From NCBI GenBank assembly GCA_964574815.1, contig CAZNPL010000031.1:19538-83537 (forward strand): DNA of 64,000 nt. Reading direction: 5' to 3'. The notes beneath the pieces are model-generated. The model was not told the DNA's origin and made no database searches. It saw only the letters and a list, made by a program, of their open reading frames with translations. This stretch comes from CAZNPL01 sp964574815. GTDB lineage: Bacteria; Planctomycetota; Phycisphaerae; UBA1845. The position numbers and the translations under genes were made by a program. Numbering within the stretch: position 1 is the first letter of the stretch; every line of letters starts with the position of its first letter. Below are positions 1 through 9,485 of the stretch, piece by piece.

Positions 1-711
1 GTGGATGGGTCGTGCCAAACGCCGCCGCCGCCGTGTGGCGATCGGCTCGAGTGTGACGAACTGGATGATGCGTGTTACTGCACGTCGGACGGCGACTGCG
101 ACGACGGGCTTTTCTGCAACGGCTCGGAGTCGTGCGAGGAGGGCGCGTGCGTGGAGGGGGTGCCGCCCGACTGCAGCATCGCGAGTCACTGGAAGGCTGG
201 TTTCTGTGATGAGGAGGCGGATGCCTGTGGCGACGACTATGTGTGCGCGCTGGTGATCGCGGGTCCGTCGGAGGTCGGGCGCGGGCAGCGCGCCGTGTAC
301 GCGGCGATGGTTGAATGGGACGACGGCTCTCCCAGCGGAGATGTTTCGGAACGGGCCGAATGGGCGGTTCTGAGCGGTCCGGAATCGCAGACGAGGTCGC
401 CGCTGGCCACGATCTCCGGCGATGGTGTGTTGACGGCGGATGTGTTCGGCACGACGTCGGACGTATGGGTGCAGGCCCGGGTTCGCGACCGGGCGGGTGT
501 CGAGCTGGTAGAGACGCGGAAGGTCACGCTGAACGCGGCATTGGGAGGAGGCGATCGCGAACCGGCTGCCGGTCAGCCGATTGGCCAGCCGGATTGCGGC
601 ATCTGCGGTGCGCTCGATGGGATCAGCGCTGCGATCATGCTGGCGGGGCTGGTGGGGCTGTCAGGCGTTGGATTCCGGAGGTGGTTTGTCTCGCCGACGC
701 GGGCGCGGTGA
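1..711 (+). CDS. Secreted Cys-rich protein with C-terminal membrane tail (5' partial)
   Basis: The reading frame is open at the window edge, so the true start probably lies upstream; the GTG at base 1 is not evidence of a start. The first ~80 residues are Cys- and Asp-rich, with a CDDGLFCNGSESC-type run found in secreted proteins of planctomycetes and myxobacteria. A middle region (about 80-180) looks like a beta-sandwich with an Ig-like or Big-like pattern. The end has a CGICGA motif, one hydrophobic segment and an Arg-rich tail, which suggests export and membrane anchoring. The Calx-beta protein at 50705-56263 ends in a similar way. Function is unknown. Confidence 0.7.
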   Translation: MDGSCQTPPPPCGDRLECDELDDACYCTSDGDCDDGLFCNGSESCEEGACVEGVPPDCSIASHWKAGFCDEEADACGDDYVCALVIAGPSEVGRGQRAVYAAMVEWDDGSPSGDVSERAEWAVLSGPESQTRSPLATISGDGVLTADVFGTTSDVWVQARVRDRAGVELVETRKVTLNAALGGGDREPAAGQPIGQPDCGICGALDGISAAIMLAGLVGLSGVGFRRWFVSPTRAR

Positions 712-778
712 ATGAGTGCGGTCAGGGAAATCCGTCGGGGCGACGTGCATCATTGGCGACGGCGGAGTTCATAAACAA

Positions 779-802
779 GGGCGGGCGCCGTTGCGCCCGC
801 CC
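779..802. terminator. Bidirectional hairpin terminator candidate
   Basis: A 10-bp perfect GC stem (779-788 with 793-802) closes a CGTT loop. It lies between the convergent ends of the genes at 1-711 and 846-1727, where a shared terminator is expected. There is no clear U-tract. Confidence 0.55.
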
Positions 803-845
803 TCGATTGCAATTATCCCACTCCTTAGCGTTCTGCGCTACTAAG

Positions 846-1727
846 CTACGCAGCGACCATGCGGCGCCGGCGAACGATCACGACCGTGGCGGCGGCCAGA
901 ACCAAGACGGCCATGGCGATCGCGCCCCATGTCGAAGCTGCGGGGACCGGTTTAACCTTGAACCACACGCTCACGTTACTGTTGGTGTCTGTACCGCCTG
1001 CGCCCGCAACGGGGTCTGGTGCGAGGATCGCACCACCGGCGGTATCCTGCCCGATGTGCTGCGGCCAGTGACTAATGGCCGTCGAATCAGCCTTGTTGAA
1101 CAAGACATCGTCGCCGGTGCCCTGTCTGGCCAGCAGCCATTCTCCGAGCGTTCCAGGGCCGACCGGGATATCGCAAGTGAAGGTTGTTGAGCCAAAGACC
1201 GTCTGATGCGTCCTTATCTTTGCGGCCACAAACTGGGCAGGGACGTAGCATCCATCACCAGGGCCGGGTGCAATATGGGTTTGATGCGCGTGCGTACTTG
1301 TCTGGAGGAAGAACTTGTTTCCACTGAGCGGGCCGTTGGGATCGTCAGCGAATTCCCATACGATCCAGACGTCTTCCATGTTCTGTTGGGGCCCCAGGTC
1401 GTTGTGGATAGCCCAGTCGATCGTAACGGAAGTGACGTTCGTCCCTGCACCACCTGCCTGGACCACTCCAGCGGCCGGGATGACTCCCTCGATTGCCCGG
1501 AACCCGTCACGATTACCATGAGTGATGGCATCCTGGTTATCATAGAATTCGAAGGGCAGATCAAAGTCTGCGAGATCAGTGTGGTCAAAGTCGGCGTTCG
1601 CGTCAAAATCCTGAGGGACTGCAGCAGAACCCGATTGTGGATCGATCTGTTGTGCCATCAGCCGGGCCTGATTTGACAAGGCGATCGAGATGGCCAGAAC
1701 CGCTATGTTTCGGCATAATCGTAGCAT
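846..1727 (-). CDS. Secreted protein with IPTL-CTERM-type sorting tail
   Basis: This 293-residue protein has an N-terminal signal peptide (about residues 1-25, hydrophobic core then AQQ). The body is Asp/Gly-rich without a recognised enzyme motif. The C-terminus carries VPAASTWG at about 261-268, then a hydrophobic helix and a final RRRRMVAA, the three-part layout of IPTL/PEP-CTERM exosortase-type signals. It is therefore probably exported and processed or anchored at the envelope. It stands alone, convergent with the preceding gene. The substrate or role cannot be read from the sequence. Confidence 0.75.
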   Translation of the reverse strand: MLRLCRNIAVLAISIALSNQARLMAQQIDPQSGSAAVPQDFDANADFDHTDLADFDLPFEFYDNQDAITHGNRDGFRAIEGVIPAAGVVQAGGAGTNVTSVTIDWAIHNDLGPQQNMEDVWIVWEFADDPNGPLSGNKFFLQTSTHAHQTHIAPGPGDGCYVPAQFVAAKIRTHQTVFGSTTFTCDIPVGPGTLGEWLLARQGTGDDVLFNKADSTAISHWPQHIGQDTAGGAILAPDPVAGAGGTDTNSNVSVWFKVKPVPAASTWGAIAMAVLVLAAATVVIVRRRRMVAA

Positions 1728-1925
1728 AGTGCATTTTCCTGCTTAAATATACTCCTATACGCATCGGCGTAAGGAGACCCTGCTGACTGCGTATGCCGCC
1801 CGCGCGGCTCACGCGTAATCAGGCTTCGTCTAGACGGAAATACGCTCCCTCCTGCGATCTGAACAGACGTATTCAAACGCCCTGCCCGACGACCCCGCGG
1901 CGCCCGTGCGCCCGGGCCCTCGATT

Positions 1926-2888
1926 TCATGATTGGTCGAAACATGTTTCAACCGGCGGGGCGCGGGGGAATGCGATTCTGAAGAAACTGGTGTCAACGAA
2001 CGGTGCCGCGCTTTCTTGCGGACGCCTGATGTGCGTGACCGCTGACCGGCGGAGAGTTTCGCGCAAGATGCGGAGATCCAGCTTGGTCACGACTGCGAGG
2101 AGCAGGGCTGTGATGTATGCGACGACGAAGGCGACCAGGATGTAGCCTGAGAAGCGGGCCATGAGGCCGTAGAGCAGTCCGTCGGTTTGGGTGCCGGCCA
2201 GAAAGCCTTGTTGGAGGCCCAACGGCAGCAGGCCTAGCTCGACGCCCATCCAGGCTACGGCCAGGCCGAGGGGGTCGAACTTGTACCAGCGGGTGTACCA
2301 TGCTCCGAACAGCGCGTAGCAGGCCGGCGCTGCGACCAGGAGGGTTAACGAAAGCAGTCCGGCATGCAGTTCCGTCGTGAGTAGATGGGCCGCAGATATG
2401 TAGAAGGACGTTCCCCATAGGGCGCCGCAGAGCATGGCCCGCAACGGCGACAGACATCGAATGGCCACGAACAGCGGCAGCAGCGCCACCCAGCCGAGCC
2501 ACGAAGAGCCGTCGGGGCCCATCCCGGCAGCCATCGCATAGGCGCCCGCAGTGAGCCCGGCTACCAATGCTACGATTGCAAGCGATCCGCGTCGGTGCGA
2601 TCGGTTGATGCGCGCTTGAGCGTGGGCGTCGCTTCTTGATGAATGTGGGAGGGACGCCGTGCGTGGAGCTCGCTGATTCCCGTGTGCGGCGTGTGCCCGG
2701 TCGAGGGCGCCTGCGGTAGGCCGGAATACCGCACTATGGTGCCGATTCCGGTGCGCTCGATCCGTCCGGGCGGCGTACAACAACTCGCGGGCCCATGGAC
2801 CACCTGTGCCGGTGCGACGGCGCGCCACTTCCTTCGCCTCCTGACCACAAATCGATGTGTCCCGACCGTGAGAAAGTGAATCAGCCAA
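1926..2888 (-). CDS. Lnt-like membrane domain protein without hydrolase domain
   Basis: From about residue 102 the frame encodes five or six hydrophobic helices and the motif WLGWVALLPLFVAIR, which resembles the N-terminal membrane domain of apolipoprotein N-acyltransferase (Lnt). The carbon-nitrogen hydrolase domain that carries the Lnt catalytic Glu-Lys-Cys is absent. The protein may be a stand-alone paralogue or a remnant. The first ~95 residues are Arg/His/Ala-rich and do not look like real protein, so translation probably begins well inside the frame; no good ATG precedes the first helix (nearest in-frame ATG is residue 119). Start unresolved, family assignment moderate. Confidence 0.55.
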   Translation of the reverse strand: MADSLSHGRDTSICGQEAKEVARRRTGTGGPWARELLYAARTDRAHRNRHHSAVFRPTAGALDRAHAAHGNQRAPRTASLPHSSRSDAHAQARINRSHRRGSLAIVALVAGLTAGAYAMAAGMGPDGSSWLGWVALLPLFVAIRCLSPLRAMLCGALWGTSFYISAAHLLTTELHAGLLSLTLLVAAPACYALFGAWYTRWYKFDPLGLAVAWMGVELGLLPLGLQQGFLAGTQTDGLLYGLMARFSGYILVAFVVAYITALLLAVVTKLDLRILRETLRRSAVTHIRRPQESAAPFVDTSFFRIAFPRAPPVETCFDQS

Positions 2889-3256
2889 GAAAACCGAAAT
2901 GTCCGGATCTTGACAGGGCTCACGGAATCAAGTGAAGGCGCCATGGTAGTCTCAGCGAGCGCATGCGTCAAGAATAATCCTGGGATTTCTTTACTTTGGA
3001 CCTTGAGGCCGAGAGCGCGGCGACTTTGGAGCCGTCGCAAATGTACCGCGAGCCGTTAGATCAGAAACACCGGAGACTTCGCTATGCCATCCTGTGCGTC
3101 CAATTGTCGAAGCCGTTGAGGTTTACATCTGCACAAGCATGCGCGCCAAGTGTTGCTGGATCGGTGAAGCTTTACTGGAATGAACACTTGTACGGCCCCT
3201 TTTGGCACCGCCGAGCAAATGAATCGGGCTACCCTGAAAGCTGGCGAAGTATCCCG
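2889..3256. other. Intergenic region, no gene seen
   Basis: About 370 bases between the Lnt-like gene and the M42 peptidase, both on the minus strand. Open frames here look like chance frames (Arg/Ser-rich, no domain). No RNA gene or clear hairpin was recognised. Confidence 0.5.
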
Positions 3257-4402
3257 TCAAGTTGTTTTCAGAGTCGCTTTAGTGCGGTGCGCGGTGGAAT
3301 TGAGAAGTTTTTTGTGTTCTTTCTCGATGGAGCGGAGGCGCTTGCGCAGGTCGGCGTCGTGGCCGGCGTAGCGCCGTTTTGTCGTGACGATCGAGACGAA
3401 CCATGTGGCTAAGCTTATGTAATCGTTGAGGTTAATGTATTCGGAGGCGATCCGGCCGCTGCGGGTGTTCATGTTGTGATAGTTGCCCAGCGCGAGACAA
3501 ATGCCGGTGGCCTCGTAGCCGAGTTCACAGAAGGCGGTCGATTCGCACGTGCCGCCGTCCATGAGTCGGCGCTGGTATTGAAAGCGTTTGCTGCGCGAAC
3601 TGAGGTCTTTGGCCACGGCCTCGCAGAATGAGGTCGCCGGGGAGGTGAAGGTGGTGGCGCGGTCTCCGACGCGCAGGATGGGGCCGTCGCCCATGCGGGC
3701 GTTGGAAAGCTCGGAGCTGTTTTCCACGGCGACCAGGAAACAGCGTTTGGGGACCGTTTTGAGGCGGCAGGCGGCCATCGCGCCGACAAAGCCGACCTCT
3801 TCGGCTCGGGTGAAAAGGAAGTAGGCCTCGCCGCTGACGCGGCGGCGGCACAGGTCATCGATGCAGGCGAGCATGGCGGCGAGTCCGGTGAGGTCGTCGC
3901 AGACGCGGGCGTAGAGGCGGCCGTTTCGGGTGGCCGGGTCGGGCAGATCCCACATGCCGAGGGTTCCCTTTTCTACGGGGCGGGGGAGATCGATTTCGGC
4001 GGTTTTGACGACCTCTCGGCCGGCGTGTTTGGTGGTCGCAATGGAGGTGATCTTTCCGCGGGTCCAGTCTCCATCAGCGTAGAAGCGTACCTTTGAGCCG
4101 CGGAAGAACTTCGGCCGGACGCCGCCTCGCCAGGTGGCCCGGAGGCGGCGCTTGTCGATCATGCGGTCGGCCTCGAAGCCGGGATGATCCATGTGGGCGG
4201 TGAAGCACGCGGGACGGGCGATGCGTTTGCGCCCGAACTTGTAGCGGACCAGGAGGTTGCCTGCGGCATCGGTCTTGAGTGTGAGGCCCCGGCGGTCCTT
4301 GACGAACGAGCGCACGTAGTCGGCGACGTATTGTTCGAGGAATGGTGCCGTCGGGAGGCCCGTAACTTCACGAAGGATGCGGGTAGCGCGTGGGCGATTC
4401 AT
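3257..4402 (-). CDS. M42 family metallo-aminopeptidase
   Basis: The 381-residue protein fits the M42 (glutamyl aminopeptidase/TET, formerly endoglucanase M) family, usually 330-380 residues. Visible ligands are His70 and Asp72 in HMDHPG, Asp169/170 in RVCDDLTG, Glu201/Glu202 in TRAEEVGF (catalytic base and metal ligand), and His309 in GNYHNM. These are the two-metal residues of a co-catalytic zinc/cobalt peptidase. No signal peptide, so probably a cytoplasmic enzyme trimming peptides. Its ATG overlaps the stop of the upstream small membrane protein by ATGA, implying translational coupling. Confidence 0.93.
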   Translation of the reverse strand: MNRPRATRILREVTGLPTAPFLEQYVADYVRSFVKDRRGLTLKTDAAGNLLVRYKFGRKRIARPACFTAHMDHPGFEADRMIDKRRLRATWRGGVRPKFFRGSKVRFYADGDWTRGKITSIATTKHAGREVVKTAEIDLPRPVEKGTLGMWDLPDPATRNGRLYARVCDDLTGLAAMLACIDDLCRRRVSGEAYFLFTRAEEVGFVGAMAACRLKTVPKRCFLVAVENSSELSNARMGDGPILRVGDRATTFTSPATSFCEAVAKDLSSRSKRFQYQRRLMDGGTCESTAFCELGYEATGICLALGNYHNMNTRSGRIASEYINLNDYISLATWFVSIVTTKRRYAGHDADLRKRLRSIEKEHKKLLNSTAHRTKATLKTT

Positions 4403-4761
4403 AACTCAACCGGAAGTCTGAGAAACCAGAAGGCGGCCAGTACGATGATGGACAGAGAGAGTCCGGCGACGCCGATGAAGAAGCCGGCCCAAGACCTGCC
4501 TTGCAGATGATTCCGCCTTTGTCCGGCGCTGTTGAAGCCGAGGGCGGCGCCCATGGCGGCGAGCAGGAAGGCCGCGGCGATGCAGGCGAGGAACGCGGGA
4601 CGAAAGAGGCTCGTGGTCCCGTACTGGACGGCGCGAAGCTGGTGGTTGTAGCGGGAGAACGCAGCGAAGGCGGCGAGCGCTAGCGGCACCATCGAGAGCA
4701 GCGAGATCGGCAGGGAGTAACGCGCCTGTACGTCGAATCTTCGGAAACTGGGCAAGCCCAC
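4399..4761 (-). CDS. Small three-helix membrane protein
   Basis: A GTG at 4761 is preceded by AGGAGG five bases upstream and is preferred over the longer frame, whose extra N-terminus looks non-coding. The 120-residue product has three hydrophobic segments (about 17-33, 54-74 and 92-112) and a short RRNHLQGRSWAG loop, reminiscent of DUF4190-like small membrane proteins. It overlaps the M42 peptidase start by four bases, so the two are co-translated. No function can be assigned; a link to peptide handling at the membrane is only positional. Confidence 0.7.
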   Translation of the reverse strand: MGLPSFRRFDVQARYSLPISLLSMVPLALAAFAAFSRYNHQLRAVQYGTTSLFRPAFLACIAAAFLLAAMGAALGFNSAGQRRNHLQGRSWAGFFIGVAGLSLSIIVLAAFWFLRLPVEL

Positions 4762-4965
4762 TTCAGCCTCCTGTCTCTGTATATCGATCGACCGATGGCC
4801 GTCCGTGCCTGTAGCGCTCGGCGGGAGCGTGCCACATCCTCGACGGGTCGCTTGCGCCAAGCACGTGTATAGATTCTATCGCGATGCCTGGTTGAAGGAA
4901 GCAAAGCACTGGCAGATTCGCCTGAGGCGTACCGTTGGGACCCACCAGCGATTCCGGGACAGGCT

Positions 4966-5433
4966 TCAACCGATCGGTTCGCGGGCTCTGCGCCATTGTT
5001 CGGGCAGCCCGGCGGGTCGAGCGCGCATCGCGCCGCCGTTGCCCATTGAGCCTTCGCCGTTAAATGCGCTTTGCGACAAGTCGCGCCAGGATGCGCCAAC
5101 GCCGATCGCGGCCAGAACGCGGTGGGCCGTGGCGCCGTAACTGCGCTTCGGTTCTTCTTGATATCGCGCGGCAAAGCGGCGGGCGAGCTCGTCCTGGTCG
5201 ATGCGGCCATGTGCGTTGAGCGTTTCGACGATAGAGATGGCCATGGCCGTGTCGTCGGTGTAGGGCCACAGTCCCGGTGGTGGGCGTCGATTGGATGCGG
5301 GTGGAATCGGCGTCCAGAAGAATCGTTCGCCGAAGGCGTCGCCGATGGAGAGGCCTTCGAGCAAGAGTCGCGCCCGGGCTATCCGTTGAGGGCGGTCGTC
5401 GGGGACGTTCGGCTGTTGGGAGGCGGGCACCAT
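4966..5433 (-). pseudogene. Truncated ADP-ribosylglycohydrolase
   Basis: The N-terminal half matches ADP-ribosylglycohydrolases (DraG/ARH family, usually ~300 residues): GLSIGDAFGE, the metal-binding YTDDTAMAISIVE segment and SMGNGGAMR are in the expected order. The frame stops about 18 residues after SMGNGGAMR. The C-terminal half, which holds the DxDT metal ligands, is missing, and I cannot find it in any frame of the following ~200 bases. The product could not form the complete di-magnesium site. Start taken at the ATG 5433; a longer in-frame start at 5526 exists. Confidence 0.65.
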
Positions 5434-5640
5434 ATCTGAAAGCGTACCGCGCGGCTCTGGGTGGGCCAACCTGGGCGATTTTTCGGGGACGGGCGGGCTG
5501 GCCGACATTTCCTGACAATCCGACACGGCGACGCCGGGCGACTGGAGATGCGACTCCTCGGTCCTGCCGCTCTGTTTGACGAATTCGTTCGTCGATTACG
5601 TAGACGTTAGGGAAGAGGTGATGTTCAATCGAACAGATTC

Positions 5641-5670
5641 TTGCATTCGGACGTGCGTCGGACCTATGCT
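5641..5670 (+). promoter_or_regulatory. Candidate promoter for the kinase-TPR gene
   Basis: TTGCAT (5641-5646) and TATGCT (5665-5670) with an 18-base spacer resemble -35/-10 boxes (four of six each) about 90 bases before the kinase start. Weak evidence, based on pattern only. Confidence 0.25.
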
Positions 5671-5758
5671 ATCAGTATAGTCCAACGTGCTCACGGGCCG
5701 AGCCAATGGCGGATAGCAGTTGCGGTAGGCGTGGGAACTCGTCCAAAGGCCGCCGCCG

Positions 5759-8572
5759 ATGACAGACGATTCGGGCCATTTCGATCCAGACGAAACGAAC
5801 ACCGTTCACCGAGGTGGCGGCATGTCTGATGCGCAGGCATTGGGGAGGCCGCACTTGATTGGTCCGGTTCCGGACCGGGTGGGTGACTATCACCTGGAGC
5901 GCGTGATCGAGTCCGGGGGGATGGGGACGGTTTACCAGGCCACCCAGCTCGGGCTGCGTCGCAAGGTCGCGCTCAAGGTGATGAAGTTCGGCGTCACGTC
6001 CGAATCGGCGCTGAAGCGGTTCGAGCACGAGTCGCGGGTGCTCGGCCGGTTGAGGCATCCGGGCATCGCGCAGGTGTTCGAGGCCGGCACGTATTCGGGG
6101 CCTCATGGCTCCGTTCCGTTCTTCGCGATGGAGTTCATCGAGCAGGCCCGGACGATCACACGGTACGCCCACGACACGGGCCTGGGTATCAATGAACGTC
6201 TGAGGTTGTTTACCGAGGTATGCCACGCGGTCCAGCACGCCCATGAGCACGGCGTGGTCCACCGCGATCTCAAGCCGGGCAATATCCTGGTCGACGGGGA
6301 GGGACGGGTGCGGATCATCGACCTGGGCGTGGCCCGCGTGACGGACGCGGACGTCACGCTGACCACGATGCAGACCGAGTCCGGTCAGTTGGTCGGCACG
6401 TTGCAGTACATGAGTCCGGAGCAGTGCGCGGGCGATCCCGAGCGGATCGACGCGCGCAGCGACGTGTACTCGCTGGGGGTTGTGCTTTACGAGCTTTTGT
6501 CGGGCGAGCTTCCGTACCGGTTCGGCGCGACCGACATCTTCGGGGCCGCCCGGATCATTCAGGAGGATTCACCGACTCGACTGAGCAGCGTCAATGATGC
6601 GTTGCGCGGCGACATCGAGACGATCGTGGATCAGTCCCTGGAGAAGGAGCCGCAACGGCGTTACCAGAGCGCAGAGGCATTTTCGGACGACATTACCCGC
6701 TATTTGGAACACCGGCCCATCAAGGCCCGGCCGCCCAGTGCCATATACCGGGCGCGGAAGTTCGTTCGGCGGCGGCGCATTCCGCTGACCATCGCGGTGC
6801 TGGTTCTACTGCTGGCGGGTGCGGTCGGCTTCTCGCAGTGGCGCGCTCATCGGGCGGACGTCGCCAAGGGGATGGAATCGGCCCGCCGTCTCTTCTCCGA
6901 GGCGCAGTTGGACGCGTACTCCAATCCGGAGCTTGCACTGGAGAAGTACCATAAGGCGATCGCGCTGGACCCGGACTTTCTACAGGCCAAGATTCTCCGA
7001 GCATATGTCCTCAAGCGGGCTCGGTACGGTGACGAGGCCATTGCGGCGGCGCGTGCGATTCTCATCGAACACCCTGAGGCCGGGGCGGCCCACTTGCTGC
7101 TCTCGCAACTGCACGAGCCCGACAACTTTGAACTGGCCGCCTACCATCGCCGACGCGGCAGGGAGTTGCTCCCCGACGACCGTTTCTTCCGCGCGGTTTC
7201 GCTCGGCCGCGAACGCGCCGAGGAAGCCATCGCTCTGCTCACCGAAGTGCTCAACGAAGACGGCACTCACTACGATGCCCGGTGGCGCCGCTGCGTGTTG
7301 CGCCTTGAAACCGAAAACTACGAAGCCGCGCTGCAGGACGCGAGACTCCTCACCAATATGAGTCCGAATTTCGCAACCGCATGGAACCTCAAGGGGAACG
7401 TGCATGCACACATGCGGCAATTTGAGCAGGCCTTCGAGTCGTACAACAAAGCCATCAAACTGGCGCCTGACGGAGTGTACGGCTACGTCAATCGCGCGGA
7501 TGCATACCGAGTCGCCGGCAACTATTCGCTCGCAATCGAAGACTGCGACCGCGCAATTGCCCTGGATAACGAAAACGTGTGGGCACTGGCCGTGCGCGGC
7601 GAGTGTCACCGACGCACCGATCAACTGGAACGAGCGCTGGCGGATTGTGAACGGGCCATCGCCCTGGACGCGGACCACGCCTACGCCCATCTGTGGTGTG
7701 GTCGCACGTTGGCCGACTTGGAAAGGTACGACAAGGCCGTCGAGGCCTATAGACGCACTATTGAGATTGATCCCGATATCGCCCAAGCGTACTCGCTTTG
7801 CGGGATCATCCTGCAAAGTAACCTGCTGCGTCACAAGGAGGCGGTGAACACGCTGACGCAAGCGATCAGTCTCGGGCGCGCCGATGAAACAGAATACTAC
7901 TATCGGGCCAAGGCACACCGCGACCTGGGAAACTACGACGCCTCTCTGGCTGATTTCAATGAGGCCGTCCACTTGAAGCCCGCCTCCGCACGGGCCTTGC
8001 ACGGCCGCGCCCGCATCTACCGCCTACTGCTCCGTTACGAGGAGGCACTGGCTGATCAACTCAAGGTCGTCGAACTTACGAGAGGTGCGACCGTCCCGGT
8101 AGTATCGCTTGCGATCACCTTCCGCCTGTTGGGTCGCGACGAGGAGGCGCTGGCGCAGTTTGACCGGATTATGGGGAATCTCAAAACCGCCGACCGGGTT
8201 TGGGCGCGCTTGTGCGTGTGGGAGATTCATGCCCTCGGGCAGGGTGAGGAGGCGGCTGTACGCGCCGCCGAGACGCTTCGCGCGGCGGCGGAAGAATCTG
8301 CGTTATTGGATCCTGGAAGCTCGGAGGCACGCCTGCTCGCGCTCGTGCGTGGCGAGAGATCGCTGGATTCCGTGCTTGGCGAAATGGATCCTGAGTCCGA
8401 GCAGCGTTGTCAAGCTTTCTATTATGCAGGAGTTGAGGCCTTACTGGGCGATTTTTCTGCCGAGGCCGTCAAGTACTTTCAGGCTTCAGTCGAAACTGGA
8501 GCAATTCGCTTCTTTGAATACGACCTGGCGCAATGGCGCCTGAGGGGCCCAGGACCTGGCGGCACAGACTAA
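5759..8572 (+). CDS. Membrane Ser/Thr protein kinase with TPR repeats
   Basis: The 937-residue protein has a PknB-type kinase domain (about 43-315): glycine loop SGGMGTV, Lys73 in VALKV, HRDLKPGN with Asp170, and a metal-binding triplet that reads DLG (188-190) instead of DFG. A GTLQYMSPEQ activation segment and SDVYSLG follow. One membrane helix (about 341-361) separates the cytoplasmic kinase from a long stack of TPR repeats (about 375-800), presumably a protein-binding sensor or scaffold. This architecture is common in planctomycetes. It sits alone, flanked by unrelated genes on the opposite strand. Confidence 0.93.
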   Translation: MTDDSGHFDPDETNTVHRGGGMSDAQALGRPHLIGPVPDRVGDYHLERVIESGGMGTVYQATQLGLRRKVALKVMKFGVTSESALKRFEHESRVLGRLRHPGIAQVFEAGTYSGPHGSVPFFAMEFIEQARTITRYAHDTGLGINERLRLFTEVCHAVQHAHEHGVVHRDLKPGNILVDGEGRVRIIDLGVARVTDADVTLTTMQTESGQLVGTLQYMSPEQCAGDPERIDARSDVYSLGVVLYELLSGELPYRFGATDIFGAARIIQEDSPTRLSSVNDALRGDIETIVDQSLEKEPQRRYQSAEAFSDDITRYLEHRPIKARPPSAIYRARKFVRRRRIPLTIAVLVLLLAGAVGFSQWRAHRADVAKGMESARRLFSEAQLDAYSNPELALEKYHKAIALDPDFLQAKILRAYVLKRARYGDEAIAAARAILIEHPEAGAAHLLLSQLHEPDNFELAAYHRRRGRELLPDDRFFRAVSLGRERAEEAIALLTEVLNEDGTHYDARWRRCVLRLETENYEAALQDARLLTNMSPNFATAWNLKGNVHAHMRQFEQAFESYNKAIKLAPDGVYGYVNRADAYRVAGNYSLAIEDCDRAIALDNENVWALAVRGECHRRTDQLERALADCERAIALDADHAYAHLWCGRTLADLERYDKAVEAYRRTIEIDPDIAQAYSLCGIILQSNLLRHKEAVNTLTQAISLGRADETEYYYRAKAHRDLGNYDASLADFNEAVHLKPASARALHGRARIYRLLLRYEEALADQLKVVELTRGATVPVVSLAITFRLLGRDEEALAQFDRIMGNLKTADRVWARLCVWEIHALGQGEEAAVRAAETLRAAAEESALLDPGSSEARLLALVRGERSLDSVLGEMDPESEQRCQAFYYAGVEALLGDFSAEAVKYFQASVETGAIRFFEYDLAQWRLRGPGPGGTD

Positions 8573-8697
8573 GAATGCGCGCGAATGACGCTGGGACGCC
8601 CTTGGTCCCAGGTGCCTACTGAACCATGGAGGAGAAGGCGCGCGTCTCAGGTTACGAAAGCGGCCGAAACCCCAACCACACACACGGCGTGCAGCCG

Positions 8698-9219
8698 TTA
8701 GTTTCCTGGGGGCGCTAGTTTTACTATAATCTTGTCTCCCCCGATCTTGGCGGGCTGGTTCTGTGTCAGCTTCATGCCATTGATTGAGATGGAGTCAAGC
8801 AATGCCGTGTCCTTGCCGCTGAACCTCATACGCCCTTTGTTCGGTCGATTGTTCGGATTCGGATGGGGCCTGAGGCGACCTCGAAAACACGGGTTCTTCG
8901 CAGCTATCTCACAAAGAACTTTTACGATTACGTCAGGGCCTGTCTCTCCTTTAAAGACCAAGACCTTCACAAAATCGTCCTCACCCGCAGTGCAACGCCG
9001 TACCTGCTCGTCGGATCCCTGCGCCTGCTTGGCACGCTTTTCAGAGACCGAAACGACAACTTCCTCTGGTTCCTCGTTCTCGGCCTCGCCCTCCCAATCC
9101 GTTTCAATGCCCGCCAGTTTCGGAGAGCGGGTTGAATTGGACCGCTTCTTATCGGCCGTCTGGCATGCCAGGCCCGCGCAGATCAGGCCGCACGACAACA
9201 GGTACACACTGGTTTTCAT
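8698..9219 (-). CDS. Predicted lipoprotein, unknown function
   Basis: Start taken at the second in-frame Met (9219), giving 173 residues beginning MKTSVYLLSCG with a lipobox GLAC and the lipidated Cys near residue 19. The mature part begins with a charged, Glu-rich stretch (low complexity, about 35-75) and ends in a small domain with two Cys (KVLCE, NPCFRG). No family recognised. Probably an envelope lipoprotein; convergent with the kinase-TPR gene. Confidence 0.7.
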   Translation of the reverse strand: MKTSVYLLSCGLICAGLACQTADKKRSNSTRSPKLAGIETDWEGEAENEEPEEVVVSVSEKRAKQAQGSDEQVRRCTAGEDDFVKVLVFKGETGPDVIVKVLCEIAAKNPCFRGRLRPHPNPNNRPNKGRMRFSGKDTALLDSISINGMKLTQNQPAKIGGDKIIVKLAPPGN

Positions 9220-9485
9220 GGTATTTCTCCGCCTCAAATGCCCGATAAATGTGCCCGATGGGTCTAAAGCCCAGACCGCTTTTGTCGAGTTCTACCGAAT
9301 CCCGCCGGGCCTGTCCACCCCTTCAGCGCCCCATTCCGTCGGACCGATAGATTACCGGGGCCTTCCGTGCGCCCGGGCGGATCGGCGGGCTTGAACGGGA
9401 GCGGGCGGCTGTTTAGGCTGTGAGCAGGTTGGTCGGTCCGGGGGCCTCAGCGGTTCGGCGGAGTTCTGGCGGAGGAGTGGCGTTC

